A stretch of 14,540 nt of DNA from an uncultured Lysobacterales bacterium (GTDB lineage Bacteria > Pseudomonadota > Gammaproteobacteria > Xanthomonadales > SZUA-36). This document shows, piece by piece, positions 1-7,279 of this stretch (position 1 is its first letter; each line of letters starts with the position of its first letter). Under the pieces are notes generated by a model that saw only the letters and a list, made by a program, of their open reading frames with translations, made no database searches and had not been told where the DNA came from. Location of the stretch: positions 1-14,540 of the forward strand of contig CALJWY010000083.1 of assembly GCA_937974465.1 (NCBI GenBank). Direction: 5' to 3'. The translations under genes and the position numbers were made by a program.

Positions 1-65
1 AGGATCTTGAACGGATCGTTAGTCAGTTTGCCGGCTATGGCTTAGCGGCTTCGATTGGCGGGTAG
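1..65 (+). CDS. C-terminal tail of an unidentified protein (5' end outside window)
   Basis: A frame open from the first bases reads a protein-like tail ending in QFAGYGLAASIGG and stops with TAG at 63-65. About 20 residues are visible, too few to assign a family. It would converge on the small minus-strand membrane gene, with 37 bp between the two stop codons. It could also be a chance open frame. Confidence 0.4.
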   Translation, partial: DLERIVSQFAGYGLAASIGG

Positions 66-102
66 TGATATAAAATGGTTTTACCCGCTCAGATCGTTTG
101 TC

Positions 103-375
103 TCAGCGATTAAGCAATACATTTGCGATTAAAATTCCAACCGAAAATAAAACATAAACGTCTATGACGAGTAGTTGAAAATAAAATGCTGCTATACCGC
201 CCTGGTCACCGGTATATGCTGCCAAGTAATACGAGGTCGTCCCGCCACCAATAACCAGCACCGCCCCAATCAACCGGTAGAGCTTGCGCAAACTGGTTTT
301 CAGCCGTCGTGCAGGCACAAATGTTGCGAGGTAAACCACAACAGGCATGAGCAGAATTAGTGTAGCTATTAACAT
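103..375 (-). CDS. Small polytopic membrane protein, unknown function
   Basis: This 90-residue product has three hydrophobic stretches that look like transmembrane helices: about residues 2-20, 35-53 and 62-87. A basic loop (ARRLKTSLRKLYR, about 22-34) sits between the first two, consistent with the positive-inside rule. I recognise no enzymatic motif and no family. Helices separated by a charged loop argue for a real gene rather than a shadow. It is divergent from the riboswitch-controlled homoserine dehydrogenase gene and convergent with the gene tail at 1-65. No convincing promoter or ribosome-binding site was seen. Function is unknown. Confidence 0.55.
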   Translation of the reverse strand: MLIATLILLMPVVVYLATFVPARRLKTSLRKLYRLIGAVLVIGGGTTSYYLAAYTGDQGGIAAFYFQLLVIDVYVLFSVGILIANVLLNR

Positions 376-444
376 CAGAATATACCCAATTTAAAATTCT
401 AATCCAGCATTATTTGGCTACTGGAAAACAGGCTTAACAGGTAC

Positions 445-473
445 TTGACTTTACTCTCAACTGGGCCTATCTT
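445..473 (+). promoter_or_regulatory. Sigma70-type promoter of the riboswitch and AK-HSD unit
   Basis: TTGACT (445-450) and TATCTT (468-473) are separated by exactly 17 bp. The predicted start of transcription, about 7 nt downstream, falls at 479-481, where the first strand of the SAM-II aptamer begins. The good spacing and the fit with the RNA start support the call. Confidence 0.7.
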
Positions 474-480
474 CCACTTC

Positions 481-532
481 AGCGCCGATTTGAAAATCAG
501 CTTGCGGGCGCTTTAAAAATACGGCTAAAGCG
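481..532 (+). promoter_or_regulatory. SAM-II (SAM-alpha) riboswitch aptamer
   Basis: The RNA has the compact H-type pseudoknot layout of SAM-II. The P1 stem is AGCGCC (481-486) with GGCGCU (507-512). The conserved GAUUU follows directly at 487-491, UUGC lies before the P1 3' strand at 502-505, a UUUAAA linker at 512-517, and CGGCUAAA at 522-529 as the pseudoknot strand. AGC (499-501) can pair with GCU (524-526) in the loop. SAM-II binds S-adenosylmethionine and is known upstream of methionine and SAM biosynthesis genes, mostly in alphaproteobacteria. Here it precedes an aspartate kinase-homoserine dehydrogenase gene, which fits. I recognised it by comparing with the remembered consensus, not with a covariance model. 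A small local hairpin, GAUUU with AAAUC (487-498), is an alternative fold. Confidence 0.85.
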
Positions 533-539
533 AGCCAGT

Positions 540-575
540 AAACCTGCTTGAGCTTTAGCTGAGTAGGTTTTTTTT
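540..575 (+). terminator. Intrinsic terminator acting as riboswitch expression platform
   Basis: AAACCU (540-545) pairs with AGGUUU (565-570). The stem continues with GC/GU/AU pairs to an inner AGC/GCU and a UUUA loop (554-557), and is followed by eight T residues (568-575). It lies between the SAM-II aptamer and the AK-HSD start, so it is an attenuator rather than a gene-end terminator. The stretch 552-561 is also complementary to the aptamer strand 522-531, giving a mutually exclusive antiterminator. Confidence 0.85.
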
Positions 576-644
576 CGCCTGCTCTGCTACCCGCACTCCC
601 CGAATCGGCACATCGACCATTGAACTGTGACCGAGGAAACGGGA

Positions 645-2345
645 ATGAACAACTCGCCCATCATTGTTATGAAATTTGGCAGCTCCATCCTAGCAGATGT
701 GGACTGTGTACCGCGTGCCGTCCATGCGATTTACCGGCATGTCCAAAAAGGCGAGCGTGTCATCGCCGTGGTCTCGGCACTGGAGGGCGAGACTGACCAT
801 TTGCTGGGCATGGTAGAAAAGCTTGATGCGGACGCAGACCCGCACCGTATTGCTTCATTTGTCGGAACCGGCGAGACCAGGAGCGCGCTGCTTTTGTCCA
901 TGGCACTCGAACGCGTGGGCCTGACAACACAATTGCTGAGCCCCGAAAGCATCGGACTACAGGCCAAAGGTGAGCCGCTGGATTCCGACCCATACAGCAT
1001 GGACACAGCAGCTCTGCACAGCTGTATGTCCGATCACCAGGTGGCTGTGCTACCCGGTTTCATTGCCTGTGATCCACTGGGCCGAACCGTTTTGCTCGGC
1101 CGTGGTGGCTCTGATGACACAGCCCTGTTTGTCGCCCAGCAACTTAAAGCCGGGTGCCGCCTGGTTAAGGACATGGATGGTATTTTTGAACGTGACCCAA
1201 GCCAACCCGGTCCGGCACCGCAAAGATTCAAAACGATTACCTGGCAGGATGCATTGCAGGTTGCAGGCAAACTCGTCCAGCCCAAGGCAATTGAATTTGC
1301 ACAGCAACACCGGATGAGCTTTGAAGTAGCTTCAATCGGAACCACCGGCGGCACGCTCGTAGGCCCCGGGCCGACCTGTCTCGCAGAAGAGCCCCACCCG
1401 GATCACGGCCCCTTACGGGTCGCCTTGTTTGGCGCAGGCACGGTCGGTTACGGAGTCTACCAGGCGCTCGCGGCACATCCGGAGCGATTTGAGGTCACGG
1501 GTATTGCAGTCAACTCATTGGACAAGAATCGGGAAGACATCCCTGCAGCGCTGCTAACGGATGATACTGAATCCCTGCTTCAACGGGATGCAGATCTCAC
1601 GGTCGAATTGATGGGTGGCAGCGAACCTGCCCGCAGCGTCATTACCCACGCATTGAGCAATGGCCGGGATGTGGTCACTGCCAATAAGGAACTGTTGGCC
1701 AACGAAAGCGAAGCATTGGAAGACCTGGCCCACCGAAACGGTCTTTTATTGAAATGCTCGGCCAGCGTGGGTGGTGGACTTCCAGCGATCGAGAGTATCA
1801 AACGGATATCTGAAAATGCGCCCGTCAAATCTATCGAAGGTGTTTTGAACGGCACCTGCAATTTCATTCTTGACCACCTCGCTGCCGGATGGAGCTTCGA
1901 GAAAGCTGTCGAGGCTGCCCAGGATAGGGGCTTTGCCGAAGCCGACCCCACTTTTGATCTCTCCGGTCAGGACGCAGCCAGCAAGATCAGGATCCTGGCG
2001 CGAACCGCATTTGGAGCCAGTCTTTCCGAGGCGGACGTTGACCGCGAAGGGATCGAAGCCATCACAACGGAAGTTGCAGAAAGTGCGCGCCAGGCTGGTC
2101 GTGAGATCAGACTGATTGCAAAGTGCTGGAAAGAAGGTGGCCAGGTTTTTTCCGAAGTGCTGCCTCGCGAGCTGCCGGCTGAGCACCCGCTTGCGCAAGT
2201 GCGCGGTGAAAGCAATATGCTCAGGCTCGAGTTGGAATCAGGTGAAGAGCTTCTTGTCAAAGGAAAAGGCGCAGGTCGTTGGCCGACCAGTGAGTCCGTA
2301 TTTGCAGACCTGATGGAAATTTACCGTTACCGGACAGGTGGCTAA
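645..2345 (+). CDS. ACT-less bifunctional aspartate kinase-homoserine dehydrogenase
   Basis: This 566-residue fusion covers two steps of the aspartate pathway: phosphorylation of aspartate, and NAD(P)H reduction of aspartate semialdehyde to homoserine. The kinase half (about 5-240) shows MKFGSS (K10), GTGETRSALLL (E77), GRGGSDD (152-158) and VKDMDG (D176), so the catalytic residues appear present although the usual KFGG signature reads KFGS. The dehydrogenase half (about 257-562) has GAGTVGYG (263-270), ANKEL (K348), NGTCNFIL (402-409), the DLSGQDAASK segment (K447) and GKGAGRWPT (540-548). The linker is only about 15 residues: the ACT domains that carry threonine or lysine control in ThrA/MetL-type enzymes are missing, as is a C-terminal ACT. 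ThrA is about 820 residues. I chose ATG 645 over GTG 627 because GAGGAA (633-638) sits 6 nt before it. Expression is probably SAM-controlled through the upstream riboswitch. Confidence 0.9.
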   Translation: MNNSPIIVMKFGSSILADVDCVPRAVHAIYRHVQKGERVIAVVSALEGETDHLLGMVEKLDADADPHRIASFVGTGETRSALLLSMALERVGLTTQLLSPESIGLQAKGEPLDSDPYSMDTAALHSCMSDHQVAVLPGFIACDPLGRTVLLGRGGSDDTALFVAQQLKAGCRLVKDMDGIFERDPSQPGPAPQRFKTITWQDALQVAGKLVQPKAIEFAQQHRMSFEVASIGTTGGTLVGPGPTCLAEEPHPDHGPLRVALFGAGTVGYGVYQALAAHPERFEVTGIAVNSLDKNREDIPAALLTDDTESLLQRDADLTVELMGGSEPARSVITHALSNGRDVVTANKELLANESEALEDLAHRNGLLLKCSASVGGGLPAIESIKRISENAPVKSIEGVLNGTCNFILDHLAAGWSFEKAVEAAQDRGFAEADPTFDLSGQDAASKIRILARTAFGASLSEADVDREGIEAITTEVAESARQAGREIRLIAKCWKEGGQVFSEVLPRELPAEHPLAQVRGESNMLRLELESGEELLVKGKGAGRWPTSESVFADLMEIYRYRTGG

Positions 2346-2380
2346 TCATGCTGGCACGGGGGTTACTGCCTAAACTGTGA

Positions 2381-2395
2381 GGATTGATTCAATCC
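2381..2395. repeat. 15-bp palindrome between AK-HSD and the SIS gene
   Basis: GGATTGA-T-TCAATCC is a perfect inverted repeat with one central base, 36 bp after the AK-HSD stop. No T-run follows, so it is not an evident terminator. It could be a protein-binding site or an mRNA-end hairpin. Nothing else could be supported in the 151-bp gap. Confidence 0.35.
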
Positions 2396-2496
2396 AGGGA
2401 AATAGCGGGTCGCGGGAGAACAGGTTATGATCTGCCATTGTAGTGTCAACGGCACTTATTGAACTCAGACCATGATAAAAGGGTTGCGGCAAGACC

Positions 2497-3099
2497 ATGA
2501 TTGACAAGGTACATGAAATATTCCAACACGAGGCGAAAGCCATTCAAAATATTCCCGTCACGAAGAATTTTGAAAATGCTGTAAACCTGATTTATCGGCA
2601 GGTTCATGGCAAGGGCGGAAAGCTGGTGTCCAGTGGGATGGGCAAGGCCGGCGAAATTGCCAAGAATATCTCCACGACCTTCAGCTCAACCGGCACCCCG
2701 GCCGTGTTTCTGCACCCGTCTGATTCCCAACACGGCGATCTTGGCGTGATTCAACCCAATGATGTCCTGTTGCTGGTTTCAAATTCCGGTAAAACACGCG
2801 AGATACTGGAGTTGGTGGAACTGGCCGAACGGCTTTACTCCGGCTTGTCCACGATCATCATAACCAGCAATGCCGATTCTCAGCTGGCAAAGACGGTCGA
2901 CGTCTGCCTGTTAACCGGCAATCCGCAAGAAGTTTGTCCGCTTGGCCTGTCCCCCACGACTTCAACCACTGTTATGACCGTAATTGGTGATGCGTTGATT
3001 GTCCTGATGATGGAAAAAATCGGTTTTACCAACGAAGAGTATGCCAAACGGCATCACGGCGGTTACCTGGGCAGTAAATCAAGGCAGCAGTCGAACTGA
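2497..3099 (+). CDS. SIS-domain sugar-phosphate isomerase, KdsD/GutQ-like without CBS domains
   Basis: The 200 residues form a single SIS domain of the arabinose-5-phosphate isomerase type. That enzyme interconverts ribulose-5-phosphate and arabinose-5-phosphate, the first step towards Kdo of lipopolysaccharide. Visible matches to KdsD active-site positions are SSGMGK (K50), SQHGDLG (H79), VSNSGKTREI (95-103, E102), PQEVCPLGLSPTTSTT (145-158, E145) and the C-terminal HHGGYLG (H186). KdsD/GutQ/KpsF are about 320-330 residues with two CBS domains. Here the protein ends right after the SIS core, like the short stand-alone members of the family. No Kdo or LPS gene is adjacent, so the substrate is uncertain; a related phosphosugar is possible. 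The ATG has only a weak upstream Shine-Dalgarno (AAGGG, 14 nt away). Downstream of the stop another frame stays protein-like for about 28 codons (see findings). Confidence 0.85.
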   Translation: MIDKVHEIFQHEAKAIQNIPVTKNFENAVNLIYRQVHGKGGKLVSSGMGKAGEIAKNISTTFSSTGTPAVFLHPSDSQHGDLGVIQPNDVLLLVSNSGKTREILELVELAERLYSGLSTIIITSNADSQLAKTVDVCLLTGNPQEVCPLGLSPTTSTTVMTVIGDALIVLMMEKIGFTNEEYAKRHHGGYLGSKSRQQSN

Positions 3100-3464
3100 T
3101 CGAATTAGCGAGCCTGAAGAACCGCGAGCTGGTTGCTCCGGGCTGGCGTCATATCGGGAAGATGGAGAGTAGTGGTTTCAAATAAGGAACTGGCTACCAA
3201 TTGCCCCTTGCCCATAGGGTGTCTTTGCTCGATCGCTGCCAGGGCCGCAATGACACCTAACATTCCTGCCAGTGATATCAATCACAAAAATCCCGGCTCG
3301 CAGTAGACAATCCGGCAAGGCGGTCATGTAAGCCAATCCACCCCTCATCTGTGTGACCTCATACAATGCGATGCTCATACGGGCCGGACAAAAGGATAGC
3401 GAAGCGGGTTTGCAGCCAGGTTCAACCCTAATATTGGTCCCAGAGTCAGCAATCACCCAACTGA
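3100..3464. other. Gap with no convincing gene
   Basis: This is 365 bp between convergent genes. A 106-codon open frame on the minus strand (3178-3498) overlaps the end of the membrane-protein gene, but it has no recognisable domain and scattered Cys/Trp/Pro content typical of non-coding frames, so I do not call it. A short plus-strand frame ending with TAA at 3183-3185 is mildly protein-like. No terminator with a T-run was found. Confidence 0.5.
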
Positions 3465-4172
3465 TTATATTCCAAGAACCGCAACGCCAAGGCCGCAAAC
3501 CAGGATAGCGCAGCCGGCAACAGCATGGTTAAACCGTTCAAATCGATTCAGTCTTAAGGTGTTTAATCCAAGATAGGCAATCGCCACAACAGCGGTCATA
3601 GTGGCCACGGTTATCAGCCCAAAAACGATGGTTACCAACAACACGCCAAGCAAGCTTTCCTGTGCTGCCGGGTACATCAGCAATGGAATCAGCGGCTCAC
3701 ATGGCCCGAGTATGAATATGATAAAAATCACCCACGGCGCGAATGAGCTTTTGCCGGATTCGTGAACGTGGACATGATGGCCGTGGTGACTGTGCTCATG
3801 GCGGTGAACTGAGCCGGCATGAGTGTGCCAGTGGCTGTGTGGCCGGTTCCGATAGGCAAGACGCAAACCCCAGGCCATATACATCAGCCCAAACCCAATC
3901 AACAGCCAGGCTGCCAACCCGCCACGAACACCCTCAAGCCACTCCAGCGACGACAATTGGGTTCCAAGTGAAATACCCACCAACCCCAGGATAACAGAGC
4001 CGATCAAGTGGCCAATACCGCATGCCAGCGTGACCCTGATGGTTGTTTGCAGACTCCAATCCCTGGCCTTGGCCATGGCAATAAACGGCAGGTAATGATC
4101 AGGACCCAGGACAGTGTGTATCAATGCAATGACCGCAGCAGACAACGTAAGCAGTGCAATTTCCGGGGTCAT
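3465..4172 (-). CDS. Polytopic inner-membrane protein with His-rich loop, putative metal transporter (NicO/TauE-like)
   Basis: This 235-residue protein has about six hydrophobic segments (about 5-20, 45-70, 84-105, 145-168, 172-200, 216-234). HTVLGPDHYLPF (19-30) in the first helix resembles the HxxxxDH signature of the nickel/cobalt transport (NiCoT/RcnA/UreH-like) superfamily. ILGPCEPLIPLL (154-165) after the central loop is a second conserved-looking motif. The loop 112-137 contains 13 histidines in 26 residues, a usual mark of divalent-metal handling. I infer export or import of Ni, Co, Zn or a similar cation; the metal and direction cannot be read from sequence. Proteins like this are often annotated as sulfite exporter TauE/SafE-like or urease accessory protein-like. 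It stands alone, divergent from the OB-fold gene. ATG at 4172 begins directly with the first helix. Confidence 0.75.
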   Translation of the reverse strand: MTPEIALLTLSAAVIALIHTVLGPDHYLPFIAMAKARDWSLQTTIRVTLACGIGHLIGSVILGLVGISLGTQLSSLEWLEGVRGGLAAWLLIGFGLMYMAWGLRLAYRNRPHSHWHTHAGSVHRHEHSHHGHHVHVHESGKSSFAPWVIFIIFILGPCEPLIPLLMYPAAQESLLGVLLVTIVFGLITVATMTAVVAIAYLGLNTLRLNRFERFNHAVAGCAILVCGLGVAVLGI

Positions 4173-4473
4173 GATTGACGGCCAATATTATTTTCATTGA
4201 GCGGGCGGAAGTAGCATTGTATCCCATATATTTGAACGGTTACACAGACTAAAACAGGCCGTTATCCAGGTCTCGTGGTGTTGCTTGTGCAATGAATAAT
4301 GCAGGTATCTTTAAAAATAGAAACGAACGGTTTCAAACGGTATAGTTTGCAGCTATGTTTCATCTTTAAACAACATGATAATGTTGACTTGCGGACATCT
4401 GGCGCTATTGAGTGGACCCGCGTTTTGTGACGGCATCATTGGAATCTGCCAGTACTATTGTGAGTGAAATATT
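4173..4473. other. Divergent intergenic region, no clear feature
   Basis: These 301 bp are relatively AT-rich and lie between the divergent metal-transporter-like and OB-fold genes, so promoters for both should be here. I found only weak boxes (for example TTGACT near 4385 without a good -10) and no clear Fur, Zur or NikR palindrome. The 8-mer GAACGGTT occurs twice (about 4233 and 4325). No gene is supported. Confidence 0.5.
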
Positions 4474-4848
4474 ATGAAAAAAGCCCTTGTTTTTATCACG
4501 CTGACTCTCCTGGCCAGCCAGGTTGCCCTCGCAGCAAAACCAATTGGCATTGATGCCAAGGATGCATTCAGACGGATTGGCAATAAGGCCACGGTCTGTG
4601 GTGTTGTAGCAACCGCAAAATATCTCAAAGGCTCCGGCAAAGAACCCACATTTCTGAATCTTGCCGACACCTATCCAAAACATCCTTTCACGGTCGTAAT
4701 CTGGGGCAAGGACCGCGATCAGTTTGACTATGCGCCAGAATCGCTCAAGGGTGAATCGATTTGTGTGAGAGGACTGATTGAGCAGTACAGGGGCAAACCG
4801 CAAATCGTCGCAAGCAGCCAAAACCAGATTAGGCTGGATAAGTCATAG
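4474..4848 (+). CDS. Exported small OB-fold protein
   Basis: The 124-residue product begins with a typical Sec signal peptide: MKK, a hydrophobic core and a likely cleavage after ALA at residue 20. The mature part reads as a single OB-fold like the 'nucleic-acid-binding OB-fold' proteins found alone or fused in many proteobacteria. Features are KATVCGVVATAKYL (about 34-47), EPTFLNL, a FTVVIWG strand and a final EQYRGKPQIV segment. These proteins are exported, so the ligand in the periplasm is unclear, and binding to nucleic acid is not established by the fold. The gene stands alone, convergent with the secretin gene. The Shine-Dalgarno is weak. Confidence 0.75.
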   Translation: MKKALVFITLTLLASQVALAAKPIGIDAKDAFRRIGNKATVCGVVATAKYLKGSGKEPTFLNLADTYPKHPFTVVIWGKDRDQFDYAPESLKGESICVRGLIEQYRGKPQIVASSQNQIRLDKS

Positions 4849-4855
4849 GCTGGAG

Positions 4856-4881
4856 AAAAAACCAAGCTCCTGCCCGCTTGG
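4856..4881 (-). terminator. Terminator of the secretin gene
   Basis: On the minus strand CCAAGC and GCTTGG (4862-4867 and 4876-4881) form a 6-bp stem around an 8-nt loop, followed directly by TTTTTT (complement of 4856-4861). It lies 56 bp past the secretin stop. On the plus strand the T-run is poor, so it may only weakly serve the OB-fold gene. Confidence 0.7.
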
Positions 4882-4936
4882 CGTTTAAATAAAAAAGCAG
4901 ACTGACTCAGAAAGCTCTGGCAGATGTAGACCAGCC

Positions 4937-7231
4937 TCAATACGCGGTCTTGGTGCCCATCTCGGTTGTAGCCGGGTTTTGATTAAACGGCCCGGCCTTG
5001 CCCTGGGCACCAAGAGACGATTGCAATGAGTCAATTTGCCGATATGCTTCGTTGAGTTCACCCCTGAATGAACGTAATGCATGCCTTGAATCAAAGTAAA
5101 TCTCTGCCGTTTCATCCGTGAATAAAAATCCCGTGTAGTCGTTTATATCTGCAAGGGACAACAGCATACCTTCCTTGAAGGTTGACACGTTGAGCGCTCT
5201 ATAACCGCCGTTTTGCGCAATGACGATGTCCGTGGCAATCGCAGCAGTCAGGCGTTGCAAATCACGCTCAGAACGTAAAATAATTGTATTGGCCCCCGGC
5301 ACCGCCCGGGCACTGGATGCTGGCACCATATTGCTGCTGAAGAGGGACCGGCCTTCGGCGTCGTAAGACCATTGTACCTGCAGCACTTCATTACCTGCTT
5401 CCTTCTTAAGACCGTGGGTCATTTCGGCCAATGAAACCAGTTTGCTGCTGCCATCGGGTTCACCCAGTGGCAGGAAAAGCTGGTTCAGATCCGGAAAAGT
5501 TCTTGCCAGGTTGGATGCGACCAGATCAAAGACCATTTTTCTTATCAGCACCTTGTCGCCCGGAATACGGTTGTCATAAAAGGTACGAACGGTCGGGTTT
5601 TCAATCAACTCCGGCGCTTGTTCCACCATTTCATTGACCCGCTCCCGATAGCTGGCAAAACGCTTGTCTTCAAGCAGGAAGTTCATATCAAAAACATCAC
5701 TCTCAGACACCCTGTAGACATTATTAAACAGGTTCAAATCAGACTGCCTGGACATCACCGCGTCCGATGCAATATTTGCCCGTACCCCAATGGCATCTTC
5801 GGCCAGAACATGTGGGGTAAGCACAATGATGATTTCCCGTTTCTGAACTTCATTGTCAGTGGCGCCGAACAATGCACCAAAGAAGGGTATTGATCCCAAT
5901 ACAGGTACGCGGGATTTTTGCTCTTCCTTGGTGCCGGACACCAGGCCACCAATGATAATGGGTGTGCGATCCGGAATACGGGCAAAGGTTTTTACTTTGC
6001 GAGCGGCGGAACCCTTTCTCTCAGCCAGCAGGATACTTCCACCCTCACCATCGGGCGCATAAACCTCACCGGAATTTTCATCCACTTCAGCCTCAACGGT
6101 GGCATCAATTTCCAGGCTAACCCACTGCCGGTCTGACGAAACCCGGGGCCGAAGGTTGAGCGTGATACCCAGCAGCAACGGTTCAAAAGTGTACGCTGAA
6201 ATAACCAATTCGCCAGTTGTTCCCACCGAACTCTCTACCAGCGGTGACTGGATGACATCGACGATCTGTATAACGGCCTGGCGGTTGCTTAACGCCAACA
6301 CGCTGGGACGGGCAAGAATTTCCGCCTTACCCGTGTCAACCAGCGCCTTTATTTGTACCTTGATACCCATGCCTGGCGAAAATTCGAAATTTCCGTCCGC
6401 ATCCTGTCGGGTATTACGCTCGAAATCCACGGTGGGACCTTCACCAACACCCAACGAGCCCAATTGCAATAAGCTGTTGCCGCCAATATTTGCGGTCTGG
6501 TAGGCAACACCCAGTTCCTTGGAATCCTCCTCGGACATTTCCAGCACCATGGTTTCGATATAAACCTGTGGCGAGGCTATATCGACCACCTCCCCCAGCA
6601 AAGCTTCAAACCGCTCCATTTTGACGAGTTGGGATTCGTGGTAAAAAACAATCAGCTGATCAAGGTCAACAGCGTTTGCCTTGCGCAGACGTGAAATTCC
6701 AAGATTGCCAACACCGGATTGACTGGTCTGCATGGCATATTCACCCATTTGGGTAGAGTTGGTGCTGCCAATCGTCAGATTGCTTTCATCATGTGGCCTG
6801 GGAAGCAGCACCAGGGGCAGGTCATCGCAGTTGTATCTAGCCTCCCCGCCCGAAGCTGCAAACCTGCTGTTCGCTGCAGACGCTGGATTGGCGTGTGAGA
6901 TGGTGTTATAGCCCATCGTTTCCAGCAGCATAATGGCTGAAGACACGTCCCTGTTTGACACGCCAAAGTTCTTTACCGCCAATTGATTGAGCGCGAATGA
7001 GTTGCCTTGACAGGGCACGGCCTGTACTCCCAGCATGTCAGGCTCGAGTAACTTCTTGTTTCCGGCAGGAAATACCGCAGTCTGCACCCTGCTGATTGAC
7101 TGATCATTTTCTGCCAGCATCTCTTTTCGTGCTTCCATTTGCACCACCGTATCCGAGTGGGCGCGGTTGCCTGCTTTGCAACTCACTAGTGTCATGCAGA
7201 TGGAGATAATTACCAGGGAGGTCTTGAGCAT
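4937..7231 (-). CDS. Orphan secretin-family outer-membrane lipoprotein with long C-terminal extension
   Basis: This 764-residue protein starts with a lipoprotein signal (LVSC, predicted lipidated Cys18). Residues 80-215 hold N-domain-like material. The secretin entry segment PQVYIETMVLEMSEEDSKEL begins at 221, and the core spans about 285-476 with RPSVLALSNRQAVIQI, IPDRTPIIIGGLV and the family signature VPVLGSIPFFGALF (442-455), ending in IIIVLTPHV (467-475). Secretins form gated outer-membrane rings for type II/III secretion, type IV pili and filamentous phage. Most end near the core or with a short S-domain, but here about 285 residues follow (480-764) with no family I recognise. No ATPase, pilin or platform gene is in view, so the partner system is unknown. 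The Cys-lipid could replace a pilotin for targeting. A truncated IS6 transposase lies 48 bp upstream, so the original 5' context may be lost. Confidence 0.85.
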   Translation of the reverse strand: MLKTSLVIISICMTLVSCKAGNRAHSDTVVQMEARKEMLAENDQSISRVQTAVFPAGNKKLLEPDMLGVQAVPCQGNSFALNQLAVKNFGVSNRDVSSAIMLLETMGYNTISHANPASAANSRFAASGGEARYNCDDLPLVLLPRPHDESNLTIGSTNSTQMGEYAMQTSQSGVGNLGISRLRKANAVDLDQLIVFYHESQLVKMERFEALLGEVVDIASPQVYIETMVLEMSEEDSKELGVAYQTANIGGNSLLQLGSLGVGEGPTVDFERNTRQDADGNFEFSPGMGIKVQIKALVDTGKAEILARPSVLALSNRQAVIQIVDVIQSPLVESSVGTTGELVISAYTFEPLLLGITLNLRPRVSSDRQWVSLEIDATVEAEVDENSGEVYAPDGEGGSILLAERKGSAARKVKTFARIPDRTPIIIGGLVSGTKEEQKSRVPVLGSIPFFGALFGATDNEVQKREIIIVLTPHVLAEDAIGVRANIASDAVMSRQSDLNLFNNVYRVSESDVFDMNFLLEDKRFASYRERVNEMVEQAPELIENPTVRTFYDNRIPGDKVLIRKMVFDLVASNLARTFPDLNQLFLPLGEPDGSSKLVSLAEMTHGLKKEAGNEVLQVQWSYDAEGRSLFSSNMVPASSARAVPGANTIILRSERDLQRLTAAIATDIVIAQNGGYRALNVSTFKEGMLLSLADINDYTGFLFTDETAEIYFDSRHALRSFRGELNEAYRQIDSLQSSLGAQGKAGPFNQNPATTEMGTKTAY

Positions 7232-7263
7232 AGTGATTGTCGTTTCTATTTGTAGTTGGTATC

Positions 7264-7272
7264 AGTATAGCA
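7264..7272 (-). promoter_or_regulatory. Candidate extended -10 promoter for the secretin gene
   Basis: On the minus strand TGC-TATACT forms an extended -10 element 32 bp before the secretin ATG. No good -35 is visible: the position 17 bp upstream reads GCAGAT, inside the transposase-fragment tail. The remaining gap to the ATG is short, so this is the most likely start of transcription unless it comes from further upstream. Confidence 0.4.
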
Positions 7273-7279
7273 GCGGATT

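Noticed and set aside
627..644. GTG 627 as start of the AK-HSD fusion
   Set aside because: The GAGGAA ribosome-binding site lies downstream of this GTG and fits ATG 645.
1746..2198. 150-codon minus-strand open frame inside AK-HSD
   Set aside because: Shadow of the homoserine dehydrogenase frame, whose motifs are unambiguous.
3178..3498. 106-codon open frame on the minus strand
   Set aside because: It overlaps the end of the membrane-protein gene, has no domain, and has Cys, Trp and Pro scattered as in a random frame.
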